Shown here one piece after another: positions 35,408-44,408 of a DNA stretch of 64,000 nucleotides (its first letter is position 1; each line of letters opens with the position of its first letter). The position numbers and the translations under genes were made by a program. The notes under the pieces were generated by a model, which made no database searches, was not told where the DNA came from, and saw nothing but the letters and a program-made list of their open reading frames with translations. The DNA is from Desulfurispora thermophila DSM 16022. GTDB lineage: Bacteria > Bacillota > Desulfotomaculia > Desulfotomaculales > Desulfurisporaceae. The stretch lies in assembly GCF_000376385.1 (NCBI RefSeq), contig NZ_AQWN01000005.1:124001-188000 (forward strand), written 5' to 3'.

Positions 35408-36925
35408 ATGAGCGGTTTTCCCGTCCTGACCACCATACTGCTGGCCCCCGTGGTGGCCGCGCTGATCATGGCCTTCATCCCCCGCGACGAGGGCAAACTG
35501 ATCAAGTGCCTGGCCGCGGTTGGTACTTTTGTTTCCCTGGCCCTGTCCCTGTATGTTTATTTTGCCTACGACAAGACCCTGGGCGGTCTGCAGTTTGTGG
35601 AGAAAATTCCCTGGATCAAAGACCTGGGCGTCAGCTACTTCCTGGGCGTGGACGGCATCAGCCTGCCCATGCTGCTGCTGACCAACCTGATTGGCTTCTC
35701 CGCCGTCTTTGCCTCCTGGAATGTGCAGAACCGGCCGCGGGAGTTCTTCATTCTGCTCTGCCTGTTGATCACGGGCGTGATGGGCACCTTCGTGGCCCAC
35801 GACCTGTTCATCTTCCTGCTCTTCTATGAAGTGGTGGTCATCCCCATTTACATCCTGGTGATTATCTGGGGTAGCTCCAAGCGGGTGAGCAAGGAATACG
35901 CCGGTATGAAGCTGACCATCTACCTGCTGATCGGGTCGGCCTTCCTGCTGGTGGGCGTGATCGCCTTCTTCGTCAAGTCGGTGGGCGTGCTGGGAGCGCC
36001 GGATATGAGCTTCACCGCCCTGGCCGAAGCCGGGCAGCAACTGCCGGCCCGCGACCAGATCTGGCTTTACGCCTTGATGCTCTTCGGCTTTGGCTCGCTG
36101 ATTTCCATGTGGCCCTTCCACTCCTGGTCGCCCGACGGCTACGCCGGCGCGCCCACGGCCGTGTCCATGATTCACGCCGGCGTGCTGAAGAAGATCGGCG
36201 GCTACGGTCTGGTCAAGATCGCCCTGTTCTGCCTGCCCCTGGGGGCCAAGTTCTGGGCGCCCTATGTGGCCGTGCTGGGGGTGGCCGGTGTGGCCTATGC
36301 CGCTTTTGCCGCCCTGGCCCAGAAAGACCTGAAATACGTCGTGGGCTACTCCTCGGTTTCCCACATGGGCTATGTGCTGCTGGCCCTGGCCTCGCTCAAC
36401 GTGATTGGTGTAAACGGCGCCGTGGCCAATATGTTCGCCCACGGTGTGATGGCGGCCCTGTTCTTTGCCATGATCGGCTTTATCTATGAAAAGACCCACA
36501 CCCGCTGGATTCCCGACCTGGGCGGTCTGGCCCGGCAGACGCCGCGCCTGGCGGTGGGCTTTATGATGGCGGCCATGGCCTCCCTGGGTCTGCCCGGACT
36601 GGTCAGCTTCATCCCCGAGTTCACCATCTTCGTGGGCTCCTTCCAGGTTTACGGCGGCCTGGCCGTGGTCGGTATCGCCGGTATCATCCTCACCGCCCTC
36701 TATGTGCTGCGGGCCGGCGCCAACACCCTGTTTGGCCCGCCCCGGCCGGAATACGACCACCTGGAGGACATCCACGGCCCGGAAATGGTGCCGCTGGTGG
36801 TGCTGGGCAGCGTGCTGGTGATCGGTGGCCTGTTGCCTTCGCTGATCTTTGACATGATCAACAGCGGTGTGGTGCCGCTCATGTCGCAAATCCAAAACGC
36901 CCTGCAGATCGGAGGGGTGTTCTAA
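35408..36925 (+). CDS. nuoM: Complex I subunit M (antiporter-like)
   Basis: A 505-residue ND4-type subunit with LFYEVVVIPIYILVIIWGS (glutamate of the channel), SMWPFHSWSPDGYAGAPTAVSM and KYVVGYSSVSHMGYVLLALAS. About fourteen spans. It begins 1 base after the nuoL stop. Confidence 0.95.
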   Translation: MSGFPVLTTILLAPVVAALIMAFIPRDEGKLIKCLAAVGTFVSLALSLYVYFAYDKTLGGLQFVEKIPWIKDLGVSYFLGVDGISLPMLLLTNLIGFSAVFASWNVQNRPREFFILLCLLITGVMGTFVAHDLFIFLLFYEVVVIPIYILVIIWGSSKRVSKEYAGMKLTIYLLIGSAFLLVGVIAFFVKSVGVLGAPDMSFTALAEAGQQLPARDQIWLYALMLFGFGSLISMWPFHSWSPDGYAGAPTAVSMIHAGVLKKIGGYGLVKIALFCLPLGAKFWAPYVAVLGVAGVAYAAFAALAQKDLKYVVGYSSVSHMGYVLLALASLNVIGVNGAVANMFAHGVMAALFFAMIGFIYEKTHTRWIPDLGGLARQTPRLAVGFMMAAMASLGLPGLVSFIPEFTIFVGSFQVYGGLAVVGIAGIILTALYVLRAGANTLFGPPRPEYDHLEDIHGPEMVPLVVLGSVLVIGGLLPSLIFDMINSGVVPLMSQIQNALQIGGVF

Positions 36926-38353
36926 ATGCCGGTTAATCTTAGTCTGATCATTCCCGAAATGGCTCTGGCCGGCCTGGGCCTCATGCTGCTCATCCTGGGC
37001 CTGATCGTGCCCAGGGAAAGCCGGCGGGGCCTGGGTTGGCTGACCGCCCTGGCCCTGGCCGCCGTGACCGGGCTGACCGTAGCCTGCTGGGGCAACCAGG
37101 GCACGACCATGTTCGGCCTCTATATTGTGGACGGTTACGCCTATTTCTTCAAGTTCACCTTCCTGGTGGCCGCCACCCTGGTGGTGCTGGGCAGCCAGGG
37201 ATTTGTGGACCGCCAGCTGGGCGGCTGGAGTGAATACTACAGCACCCTGGTTTTCGCCACCCTGGGCATGATGGTTATGGCCTCGGCCGGTGACTTCATG
37301 ACCATGTATTTGGGCCTGGAGCTGATGACCATAGCTTTCATCATCCTGGTTTGCTTCCGCCGCACCGATGGCAAATCGGTGGAAGCAGGGATGAAGTACG
37401 TGCTGCTGGCCGGCATGTCCTCGGCCGTGTTGCTCTACGGCCTCAGCCTGGTCTACGGCATCACGGGCAGTGTGTCCGTGCTGGAGGTGGGGCGCGCCGC
37501 GGCCTTGAATCCCACCCCCGCCCTCATGCTGGGTGTGGTGCTGCTGCTGGCCGGTCTTGGCTTCAAGATTTCGGCCGTGCCCTTCCACATGTGGTCGCCC
37601 GATATTTACGAAGGCGCGCCCACACCGGTCACCGCCTTTCTGGCCGTGGGCTCCAAGGCGGCCTCCTTTGCCGTGCTGCTGCGCATCTTTGTGGCTGCTC
37701 TGCCCGGCATCTGGGACAGCTGGAACGCCGTGGTGGCCATCCTGGCTGCAGTTACAATTATCGTGGGTAACCTGGTGGCCATCCCCCAGACCAACTTGAA
37801 GCGCATGCTGGCCTACTCCAGCATCGCCCAGGCCGGTTACATCCTGGTGGGCCTGGTCACGGCCAGCGAGGCCGGCATCAAGGGCGTCATGTTCTACGCC
37901 TTCCTGTACGTCTTTGCCACTGTGGGCGCCTTCACCGTGGCCGCCCACTTCTACAACGCCACGGGCAGTGACGAGATCAAGGACTATGCCGGTCTGGCCC
38001 AGCGCTCGCCCCTCATGGCCGCCGTGCTGGTGGTGTCCATGCTCTCTATGGCCGGCATCCCGCCCCTGGCCGGTTTTGTGGGCAAATTCTACCTGTTCAA
38101 GACCATTGTGGACAACTACCTCTGGCTGGCCTTCATCGGCCTGGTCATGAGCATGGTCTCGGTCTACTACTACCTGCGCGTGGCTCTGGTTATGTACCGC
38201 GACGAGCCGCGCGACGCCACGCCCATTGCCGTGGGCGGCCCGGTCTGGGCCACCCTGGTGGTGACCATGCTGGTGACCCTGCTGCTGGGCGTGTACCCCG
38301 GCCCGGTTTCCGAAGTGGTCAACGCCGCGGCCCACACCTTCTTCCTGCACTGA
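36926..38353 (+). CDS. nuoN: Complex I subunit N (antiporter-like)
   Basis: A 475-residue ND2-type subunit: MYLGLELMTIAFIILVCF, SAVPFHMWSPDIYEGAPTPVTAFLAVGSK and KRMLAYSSIAQAGYILVGL. It is the last gene of the operon. No nuoE, F or G follows. The complex therefore lacks the NADH-oxidising module and must take electrons from another donor, perhaps ferredoxin or a separate dehydrogenase. Confidence 0.95.
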   Translation: MPVNLSLIIPEMALAGLGLMLLILGLIVPRESRRGLGWLTALALAAVTGLTVACWGNQGTTMFGLYIVDGYAYFFKFTFLVAATLVVLGSQGFVDRQLGGWSEYYSTLVFATLGMMVMASAGDFMTMYLGLELMTIAFIILVCFRRTDGKSVEAGMKYVLLAGMSSAVLLYGLSLVYGITGSVSVLEVGRAAALNPTPALMLGVVLLLAGLGFKISAVPFHMWSPDIYEGAPTPVTAFLAVGSKAASFAVLLRIFVAALPGIWDSWNAVVAILAAVTIIVGNLVAIPQTNLKRMLAYSSIAQAGYILVGLVTASEAGIKGVMFYAFLYVFATVGAFTVAAHFYNATGSDEIKDYAGLAQRSPLMAAVLVVSMLSMAGIPPLAGFVGKFYLFKTIVDNYLWLAFIGLVMSMVSVYYYLRVALVMYRDEPRDATPIAVGGPVWATLVVTMLVTLLLGVYPGPVSEVVNAAAHTFFLH

Positions 38354-38361
38354 GATAAATA

Positions 38362-38400
38362 AAAAAAGCTGGAAGCCTGATACTACAGGTTTCCAGTTTC
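38362..38400. terminator. Bidirectional terminator after nuoN
   Basis: CTGGAA-CCTG (38369-38379) pairs with CAGG-TTCCAG (38386-38396). A-rich bases on the left and TTTC on the right give T-tracts on both strands (stronger on the minus), so it can end both nuoN and the small minus-strand gene. Confidence 0.8.
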
Positions 38401-38429
38401 ACAATAGGCAAAGAGTTGTTATGAAATAC

Positions 38430-38478
38430 AAGCTGGCCTCTTCCGTGACCTGGATCGGTTGATGGCCGGCTTTTTTGT
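38430..38478 (+). terminator. Second terminator-like hairpin after nuoN
   Basis: AGCTGGCC (38431-38438) pairs with GGCCGGCT (38464-38471) followed by six T. The loop is long (25 bases), so it is weaker than the first. Confidence 0.55.
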
Positions 38479-38480
38479 TC

Positions 38481-38648
38481 TTACATATCATCACCCAGCT
38501 CATCGCCGACATAAGCGTGCCGGCCGCGTTTGGCTAAAGCGTAGCCGGCCAGCAGCAGGGCGGGTATGGTGATCACATGCCAGCCCCACCAGCTGGGGTG
38601 AAATATCTGGCTGGCTTTGCGGCTCATGCGGCTTTGTTTGTAGAACAT
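38481..38648 (-). CDS. Small single-span membrane protein (55 residues)
   Basis: A 55-codon ORF with an AGGGAG site 9 bases before its ATG. The product has a basic start (FYKQSRMSRKASQIF), a Trp-rich turn HPSWWGWHV, one hydrophobic span ITIPALLLAGYALA, then a charged end RGRHAYVGDELGDDM. It reads like a genuine inner-membrane small protein, and the nuoN terminator would also serve it. I do not recognise the family. It lies opposite to nuo and the MoxR gene. Confidence 0.7.
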   Translation of the reverse strand: MFYKQSRMSRKASQIFHPSWWGWHVITIPALLLAGYALAKRGRHAYVGDELGDDM

Positions 38649-38900
38649 GCTTTGAGTCTCCCTTCATGGAAATAGTTTTGCGCTTGGTGTTTGTACTCAT
38701 CTGTTTGCCCGGCCGGGATTGGCAAATACTTTGCAGAGGCAAGTTCTTTCACAGGCCAGACCTCTAAAGACATTCTTTTGTCTATAGGCTGTCCATGTTG
38801 CTGGTAAAAATATGACATGAAAAAGCTGGTAAGACGTGCTATACTATAAGTTACAGAATATTAATATATTTTTGCCGGAGCAAAAAAGGAGTGACGCCGC

Positions 38901-39755
38901 ATGGGCGATATGGTTTACCGGGGTACGGTTGATTATCTGGCTGATGAGGATTTGCTATACTCTGTAAACATTGCTGCAGCGCTGGGCCGGCCGCTGCTGG
39001 TCAAGGGCGAGCCCGGCACGGGCAAGACCATGCTGGCCCGCAGCGTGGCCCAGGCACTGGATATGCCACTCTATATATGGAACATTAAATCCACCAGCAA
39101 GGCCCGGGACGGCCTCTATGTCTACGACACGGTGCAGCGTCTGTACGACAGCCAGTTCGGTGACCGGGACGTTTCCGATATCAAGCAGTATATCAAGCTG
39201 GGTCAGCTGGGACAGGCTTTCCTGAGCGAAAAGCGGGCGGTGCTGTTGATTGACGAAATTGACAAGGCCGACCTGGAGTTCCCCAACGACCTTTTATGGG
39301 AACTGGACATGATGAGTTTTTACATCCCGGAGACCGGGGAGACCATCACCGCCCGGCACAGGCCGGTGGTGATCATCACCAGCAATGCGGAAAAAGAATT
39401 GCCCGATGCTTTCCTGCGCCGCTGCATTTTTCACTACATCGCCTTTCCCACGCCCGAAATGATGGCCCGCATTGTGCGGGTGCACTTTCCCCAGTTGGAG
39501 GAAAAACTGCTGGCAGCGGTGTTGGAATCTTTTTACGCACTGCGGGCCATTCCAGGGTTGCAGAAAAAGCCCAGTACCAGTGAACTGCTGGACTGGATCC
39601 AGGCCCTGGTGATCGGCGGTATTACGCCGGAAAAGCTGCAGAAGGAGATCCCCTTTCTGGGCGTACTGCTCAAGAAGAATCAGGACTTTGATCTGGCTTT
39701 GCGGCGACTGGCCGGCGGCCGGCAGGCCGAGAAAACCCGCTTGAGCTGGAACTAG
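38901..39755 (+). CDS. MoxR-family AAA+ ATPase
   Basis: A 284-residue AAA+ protein with KGEPGTGKTMLARSVA (Walker A), AVLLIDEIDKADLEFPNDLLWELD (Walker B) and VVIITSNAEKELPDAFLRRCIFH (sensor/arginine finger). MoxR ATPases act as chaperones for assembly or activation of partner complexes and usually pair with a VWA protein, as here 15 bases downstream. The client is not evident from context. Confidence 0.9.
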   Translation: MGDMVYRGTVDYLADEDLLYSVNIAAALGRPLLVKGEPGTGKTMLARSVAQALDMPLYIWNIKSTSKARDGLYVYDTVQRLYDSQFGDRDVSDIKQYIKLGQLGQAFLSEKRAVLLIDEIDKADLEFPNDLLWELDMMSFYIPETGETITARHRPVVIITSNAEKELPDAFLRRCIFHYIAFPTPEMMARIVRVHFPQLEEKLLAAVLESFYALRAIPGLQKKPSTSELLDWIQALVIGGITPEKLQKEIPFLGVLLKKNQDFDLALRRLAGGRQAEKTRLSWN

Positions 39756-39770
39756 CCGGGGGGATGACGT

Positions 39771-40967
39771 TTGTTTACCGGTTTTTTCTATGAGCTGCGC
39801 CGCTGCGGTGTGCCCGTGACGCCCACGGAGTGGCTGGCGCTGCAGGAAGCACTGGACCGCGGTCTGGCCGGGGCCAGCCTGCTCTCCTTTTATTACCTGG
39901 CCCGCGCCGTGCTGGTCAAGAGTGAGGCGCATTACGACCGTTTCGACCAGGCCTTTGCCAGCTATTTTGAGCAGGTGCAGACTTCGCCCGAGCTGGCCGA
40001 AAGGGTGGCCCGCTGGCTGCAAAATGCCCTGCCGCCTTTAAAAGTGGACCGGCAAAACCGCCCGCCCTGGCATGACTTCAGTCTGGAGGAACTGCAGCGC
40101 CGTCTGGCCGAGCGCCTGCAGCAGCAAAAGGAGGAGCATCACGGCGGCAGCCACTGGATTGGTACGGGTGGCACTTCGCCCTTCGGTCATTCCGGATACA
40201 ATCCGGCCGGAGTGCGCATAGGCGGCGAGTCGGGCAATCGGTCTGCTGTAAAGGTGGCCGGCGAAAGGCGCTACCGGGACTTTCGCCAGGACGAAACGTT
40301 GCACACCCGCCAGTTTGAACTGGCTCTGCGCCGTCTGCGCCGGCTCAGCAGCCGGGTGGACGGCCCCAAAGATGTGCTGGACGTGGAAGAGACCGTGCGC
40401 GAGACCTGCCGGCAGGCCGGCTTTCTAAGCCTGGTCTGGGAGCGCGAGCGGCGCAATACCATCAAAGTGGTCATGTTGATGGACTCGGGCGGCTCCATGA
40501 ACCCGCATGCCCGGCTGTGCAGCCGTTTGTTTACGGCGGCTTCCCGTGCCACCCATTTCAAAGATCTAAAGACCTACTTCTTTCATAACTGTGTTTATGA
40601 TAAGCTTTTTTTAGACCCCTTGTGTTTGGTCAAAAACAGTGTAAAAACCCTGGATGTGCTTAAACAGCTTTCCCCGGACTATCGCTTGATCATTGTGGGC
40701 GATGCCAGCATGGCGCCCAGCGAGCTGTTGATGGAAGGCGGGGCGCTGGACTGGAGTGCGGCCGGCAATGAGAAAGGCATTGTCTGGCTGGAACGCCTGG
40801 CGGCCCACTTTACCCACACCGTATGGCTCAACCCGTTACCCCGCCGCCTGTGGCCGGGTGACGATGCCTACGATACCATAACGCTCATCCGCCGTATTTT
40901 TCCCATGTTTGAACTTACCCTGGAGGGGCTGGAAGCGGCGGTGCGCCGGTTGAAAGTCGCCCGCTGA
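39771..40967 (+). CDS. VWA-domain protein, CoxE-like partner of MoxR
   Basis: A 398-residue protein. The N-terminal part is helical and charged; a Gly/Ser-rich stretch follows (about 120-160). The C-terminal von Willebrand A domain has VVMLMDSGGSMNPHARLCSRLF, a DxGxS variant of the metal-binding motif common in this subfamily, then the LIIVGDASMAPSELL strand. TTG 39771 starts it after a GGGGGGATG site. With the ATPase it likely forms a metal-insertion or complex-assembly pair. Confidence 0.85.
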   Translation: MFTGFFYELRRCGVPVTPTEWLALQEALDRGLAGASLLSFYYLARAVLVKSEAHYDRFDQAFASYFEQVQTSPELAERVARWLQNALPPLKVDRQNRPPWHDFSLEELQRRLAERLQQQKEEHHGGSHWIGTGGTSPFGHSGYNPAGVRIGGESGNRSAVKVAGERRYRDFRQDETLHTRQFELALRRLRRLSSRVDGPKDVLDVEETVRETCRQAGFLSLVWERERRNTIKVVMLMDSGGSMNPHARLCSRLFTAASRATHFKDLKTYFFHNCVYDKLFLDPLCLVKNSVKTLDVLKQLSPDYRLIIVGDASMAPSELLMEGGALDWSAAGNEKGIVWLERLAAHFTHTVWLNPLPRRLWPGDDAYDTITLIRRIFPMFELTLEGLEAAVRRLKVAR

Positions 40968-41012
40968 GTTGATTTGCATGACAGAGTACAACAATCAAAG
41001 GGGGAGAAAACT

Positions 41013-41459
41013 TTGTCCACACCAGCAGAAGAAAAAGCCCTTATGGCCCGCAATCTGGCCGGGGAACTCTTTAAGGCCGGATTTAACTGCGCCGAATCCA
41101 TCCTGCTGGCCTTCCGGGAACTGCTAAAACTGGATTTTCCACCTCAGACGGTGCGCCTGGCCACCGGTCTGGGTGGCGGTCTGGGTTACGCCGGGTGCAT
41201 GTGCGGCGCCCTGACGGCTTCCGCACTGGTGCTGGGGGCGCTCAAAGGCCGCACCACGGCGGTGGAAAGCCGGGACGCCGCCTACGAGCTCACCCGCCAG
41301 TTTCACGATCTGTTCCAGGAAAAACACGGTAATACCTGTTGCCGGGCGCTCAATCCGCACCCTTTCGACAGCAAGGAACACCTGCGCAATTGCTTGAAAA
41401 TCACCGGTGGCACGGCCAAGTTGCTGATGGAGTTTTTACAGCAAAAAGGGCTCGCCTGA
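41013..41459 (+). CDS. C_GCAxxG_C_C family redox protein
   Basis: A 148-residue protein with the family's spaced cysteines: FNCAESI, GGLGYAGCMCGALTASALVLGAL, HGNTCCRAL and a final CLKITGGTAKLL. This matches the C_GCAxxG_C_C family, thought to bind a metal or cluster. The start is TTG 41013, 6 bases after GGGGGAG; the frame is open upstream. It follows the MoxR/VWA pair closely, so the ATPase pair could help mature it. Confidence 0.85.
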   Translation: MSTPAEEKALMARNLAGELFKAGFNCAESILLAFRELLKLDFPPQTVRLATGLGGGLGYAGCMCGALTASALVLGALKGRTTAVESRDAAYELTRQFHDLFQEKHGNTCCRALNPHPFDSKEHLRNCLKITGGTAKLLMEFLQQKGLA

Positions 41460-41479
41460 AAAAAAATATTACAACCAGC

Positions 41480-41497
41480 TTGTGACAAATGTCACTA
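41480..41497. promoter_or_regulatory. CRP/FNR-type palindrome
   Basis: TTGTGA-N6-TCACTA, matching the shared CRP/FNR/HcpR pattern. It lies 20 bases after the C_GCAxxG_C_C gene and before a terminator, so it may be inactive or serve a downstream start. HcpR-type sites are common in sulfate reducers by general knowledge. Confidence 0.4.
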
Positions 41498-41504
41498 CAA
41501 ATGA

Positions 41505-41556
41505 CGGCCCGGCCGGTAATGACATGTCCGCCTTTTACCGGTTGGGCCGCTTTCTT
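41505..41556 (+). terminator. Rho-independent terminator
   Basis: CGGCCC-CCGGTAA (41505-41519) pairs with TTACCGG-GGGCCG (41535-41549), followed by CTTTCTTT. Confidence 0.75.
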
Positions 41557-41599
41557 TGTCGGCGGCCAGTGGAGAAGTTGTCACTGAGTGAGTTCGGGG

Positions 41600-41621
41600 A
41601 TATGTGAAAAATAACACATAT
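41600..41621. promoter_or_regulatory. Rex-like operator upstream of a promoter
   Basis: ATATGTG-N8-CACATAT is a perfect 22-bp palindrome with the spacing of Rex sites (TTGTG-N8-CACAA type). It ends just 5 bases before TTGACA (41627-41632), which has TAAACT 17 bases later. Rex responds to the NADH/NAD ratio in many Firmicutes. Assignment is by shape only. Confidence 0.5.
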
Positions 41622-42164
41622 TCCAATTGACAACGGCTACGCTCTATCATAAACTAATAACAAAGGGAAGCAATTTTTATTAGCCAAAAGGAGCAGCCAG
41701 AAGTAGCTGCGGTGTAAAAAATGTAGCAAATCCGGGATGTGGTAGGGTTACGGCGATTGTGGTACGTGTGGGGGTAAGGGCAAATCTTTATGTGAAAAAA
41801 ACTACAAAAACCTCTTGACAAGTGTAGTGACATAATTCTAGACTTAAAACAACCAGGGGATGGGTAGATGAAGTTTGACATAAGTACTGGTTGTAAGTTA
41901 CACATGTGATAGTAAAATCTTTCACATTAATGATTGACGTTTTACATTTGCTTCTTGGCATTTTTATATTTATTGGCTCTACCGTAAACAGACAGTTTGT
42001 AACCATTTGACCGGTGGCAGTGAAAGGGCGGTAATTATTTGGTCAACCGGTTGAATGTTAACGCCAGCAGAGGGAGGTGAAAAGGGTTTCAATTAAATTT
42101 CAATTAAATTTGTGGAGAGCAATGTGGAGGTAGAGATTTTTACAAGACAAGGGGGTACTGACAA
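41622..42164 (+). promoter_or_regulatory. Long leader/regulatory region upstream of the TauE gene
   Basis: No ORF with support. Four TTGAC-type -35-like boxes occur (41627, 41815, 41875, about 41936), the second with a plausible TAGACT at 18 bases. Several TGTGA or TCACA half-sites are spread between them. A perfect palindrome TCAACCGGTTGA lies at 42043-42054, and TTTCAATTAAA is tandemly repeated at 42087-42108. Such a long motif-rich stretch suggests complex control of the permease genes; none of the sites is proven. Confidence 0.5.
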
Positions 42165-43460
42165 ATGCGTGCAGTTTATCAATCGCTGATGGCGGCAGCC
42201 CGGGCGCACGCCCGCTGGGAAATCGAGACCAGCCAGGTCATCCTGCGTGACCGGCGCAAGCTGCTCATTCTCTTTATTCTAACACTACCCATCATCATCC
42301 CGGCCATCGCTTTCGCGGCCGGGGCGCTGCCCGATTTCATCGGCAGCAAGTCGGCTTTCGGGCCGTCCCACTATACGCCTACTATTTTTTACGGCTCCAT
42401 CCTGGTGGGCGTTTGTGCCGGTTTAATAACCGGATGCATTGGCGCCGGGGGCGGTTTTGTGATCACTCCTGCCCTGATGAGCCTGGGTGTCAAGGGTATC
42501 CTGGCGGTGGGTACCGATATGTTCCACATTTTTGCCAAGGCCATTATGGGCACCACCATTCATAAGAAGCTGGGCAATGTTAATCTGGCGCTGGCCGTCG
42601 CCTTTCTGGTCGGTTCCGGCCTGGGGGTGACCGGCGGCGGGGTGCTCAACCGGGCCCTGTTCAACTACAACCCCGTGCTGAGCGACTTTGTAATCAGTTC
42701 GGTCTATGTGGTGATGCTGGGTTTCCTGGGTTTTTACGCGCTTTACGATTTTATGAGCTCGCGCAAAGCGCGCCAGCAGGGAGCGCCGGGCGGCCATGAT
42801 GATGTGCACGGCGGCGGTTCGGGTGAACTCACCGCGGTGGCCCGCAAGCTGCAATCGGTCAATCTGCCTCCCATGATCAAGTTTGATGAGGACATTGTAC
42901 CCGGCGGGCGCAGGGTTTCGGCCGCGTTTGTAGCCCTGTGCGGTGCGGTCGTGGGCTTTGTGGCCTCCATCCTGGGTGTGGGCGGCGGCTTTCTCACCTT
43001 CCCCATGTTTGTATACGGCCTGGGCGTTTCCACCTTTACCACGGTGGGTACCGACATTCTGCAAATTATCTTCACGGCCGGTTATGGCGCCATTGCCCAG
43101 TATGCGGTGTACGGTTATGTTTTCTACACCCTGGCCATGGGCATGTTGTTGGGCTCGCTGCTGGGTATCCAGCTGGGTGCTCTGACCACCAAATGCGTTC
43201 CCGGTATCTACATCCGCGCTTTTTACGCCATTGCCATCCTGGCCGGTTTTGTGAACAGGCTGTTTGCTCTGCCTGAGAAAATGGCGCAAATGGGCTATGT
43301 TAAAATGGATGCCGCTACCGGCAAATTGATTGCCAACATCGGCGCCTGGATATTCTTTGTCCTGGTAGCTATCTTTGCCCTGTGGATCATTACCGCTTTT
43401 GTCCGCAATATACCACGCATGCGGGCGGAGAGCGCCATGGCGGCGGCTGGAAAGGAGTGA
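42165..43460 (+). CDS. TauE/SafE-family permease (TSUP)
   Basis: A 431-residue membrane protein. It carries the two-fold TSUP core: VGVCAGLITGCIGAGGGFVITPALMSLGVKG and, after a cytoplasmic loop, GAVVGFVASILGVGGGFLTFPMFVYGLGV, each with the glycine-rich hairpin. It also has an N-terminal extension with one extra span and a Ser/His/Gly-rich loop (about 205-225). Such permeases export or import sulfite, sulfonates or other small organosulfur anions. The downstream membrane protein is probably its partner. Fits a sulfur-metabolising anaerobe. Confidence 0.88.
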   Translation: MRAVYQSLMAAARAHARWEIETSQVILRDRRKLLILFILTLPIIIPAIAFAAGALPDFIGSKSAFGPSHYTPTIFYGSILVGVCAGLITGCIGAGGGFVITPALMSLGVKGILAVGTDMFHIFAKAIMGTTIHKKLGNVNLALAVAFLVGSGLGVTGGGVLNRALFNYNPVLSDFVISSVYVVMLGFLGFYALYDFMSSRKARQQGAPGGHDDVHGGGSGELTAVARKLQSVNLPPMIKFDEDIVPGGRRVSAAFVALCGAVVGFVASILGVGGGFLTFPMFVYGLGVSTFTTVGTDILQIIFTAGYGAIAQYAVYGYVFYTLAMGMLLGSLLGIQLGALTTKCVPGIYIRAFYAIAILAGFVNRLFALPEKMAQMGYVKMDAATGKLIANIGAWIFFVLVAIFALWIITAFVRNIPRMRAESAMAAAGKE

Positions 43461-43466
43461 ACACAG

Positions 43467-44177
43467 ATGGTCCGTAATTCCCGCTCTTTTGTCATCGGGC
43501 TGGTGCTGCTGGTTTCCTTTATCGGCATCTATTTCTATATCATGTCGCCCTCTTTTGGCAACGGTCGCAACGGCCTGGAGTACGCCGATGATATGTTCAA
43601 CTCGCTGTCCAAGGGTTCGGCTTACTTTATCCCGGAAGAGACAAAAAAGGCTCACAAGCAGGATGGCAAGGAGATTGCCGTCAACCTGAAGGCCAAAGAC
43701 AGTAAGGAGGCAGAAAAATGGGCCCGGCTGTATACATTGGCCGGAGCCCGTGCAGAGGTTAATGATGTTAATGTGAAAGTTCAGGGCGATTTGGGCAAGA
43801 TAATGGTCAATGTGCTGGAAGATTGCGATGCCATGTATTTCAACAAGGGTGACCAGATACAGAGCAAATACGGTCTGGAGCCGCGCGCGGCCCTTTACGC
43901 CTGGTATCAGTCCTTCAAAGCCATGGATAACGACTTTAAAAAGCAGCAGATGTTCAAGGAGTCCAGCGCCATCAACAGCGTGATGAAGAAAGCCCTGGAG
44001 CCGGCCTATAACTACTACGGCGTGGAGATCAAACATGTACGCGACAACAAGGCTTCTGTCAGCATCATGCTCATTTTCTACCTGTTGTACACGGTTTGGT
44101 ACGGGGCGGCCATTTACTACCTGTGCGAAGGCTTTGGTCTGACCACCAGCAAGCCGGTGAAGAAAGCTGAGGTGTAG
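43467..44177 (+). CDS. Membrane protein of unknown function, TauE-linked
   Basis: A 236-residue protein with one N-terminal span (FVIGLVLLVSFIGIYFYI), an outer soluble domain of about 160 residues (ADDMFNSLSKGSAYFIPE, FNKGDQIQSKYGLEPR), and a C-terminal span (SIMLIFYLLYTVWYGAAIYYL). It lies 6 bases after the permease gene. I do not know the family; the layout suggests a periplasmic partner domain for the permease. Ends in a Lys-rich tail. Confidence 0.65.
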   Translation: MVRNSRSFVIGLVLLVSFIGIYFYIMSPSFGNGRNGLEYADDMFNSLSKGSAYFIPEETKKAHKQDGKEIAVNLKAKDSKEAEKWARLYTLAGARAEVNDVNVKVQGDLGKIMVNVLEDCDAMYFNKGDQIQSKYGLEPRAALYAWYQSFKAMDNDFKKQQMFKESSAINSVMKKALEPAYNYYGVEIKHVRDNKASVSIMLIFYLLYTVWYGAAIYYLCEGFGLTTSKPVKKAEV

Positions 44178-44269
44178 CTGGCCGCCGCCAGCTGCAGCGG
44201 GGCACTGTTGCAGGTTGCTTGCCGCGAACAAGCATGGTGTATCACTGGTTGTAATTAGGTTCAATTATC

Positions 44270-44298
44270 GGGTAGCCGGATGCCGGCGCCCTTTTTTA
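44270..44298 (+). terminator. Rho-independent terminator
   Basis: GGG-TA-GCCGG (44270-44279) pairs with CCGGC-G-CCC (44283-44291), followed by TTTTTT. Confidence 0.75.
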
Positions 44299-44408
44299 TT
44301 TTGCGCGGCACTTTTTCCCGGCCCCCGTGCCTGCAAGGCACAACCAGATCCCGGGTGCCAGGTTTATGCTGATTTGAAACCTTTGTCCGGATGGCGCTTG
44401 CCAGAACA

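Noticed and set aside
33413-38350. A 1,645-codon open frame on the minus strand opposite nuoL-nuoN
   Set aside because: It is an antisense shadow of GC-rich coding sequence, His/Gln/Gly-rich with no family pattern, and three well-identified subunits lie opposite it.
42423-44264. A 613-codon minus-strand frame opposite the TauE pair
   Set aside because: Antisense shadow with low-complexity composition; the plus strand has clear membrane proteins with ribosome sites.
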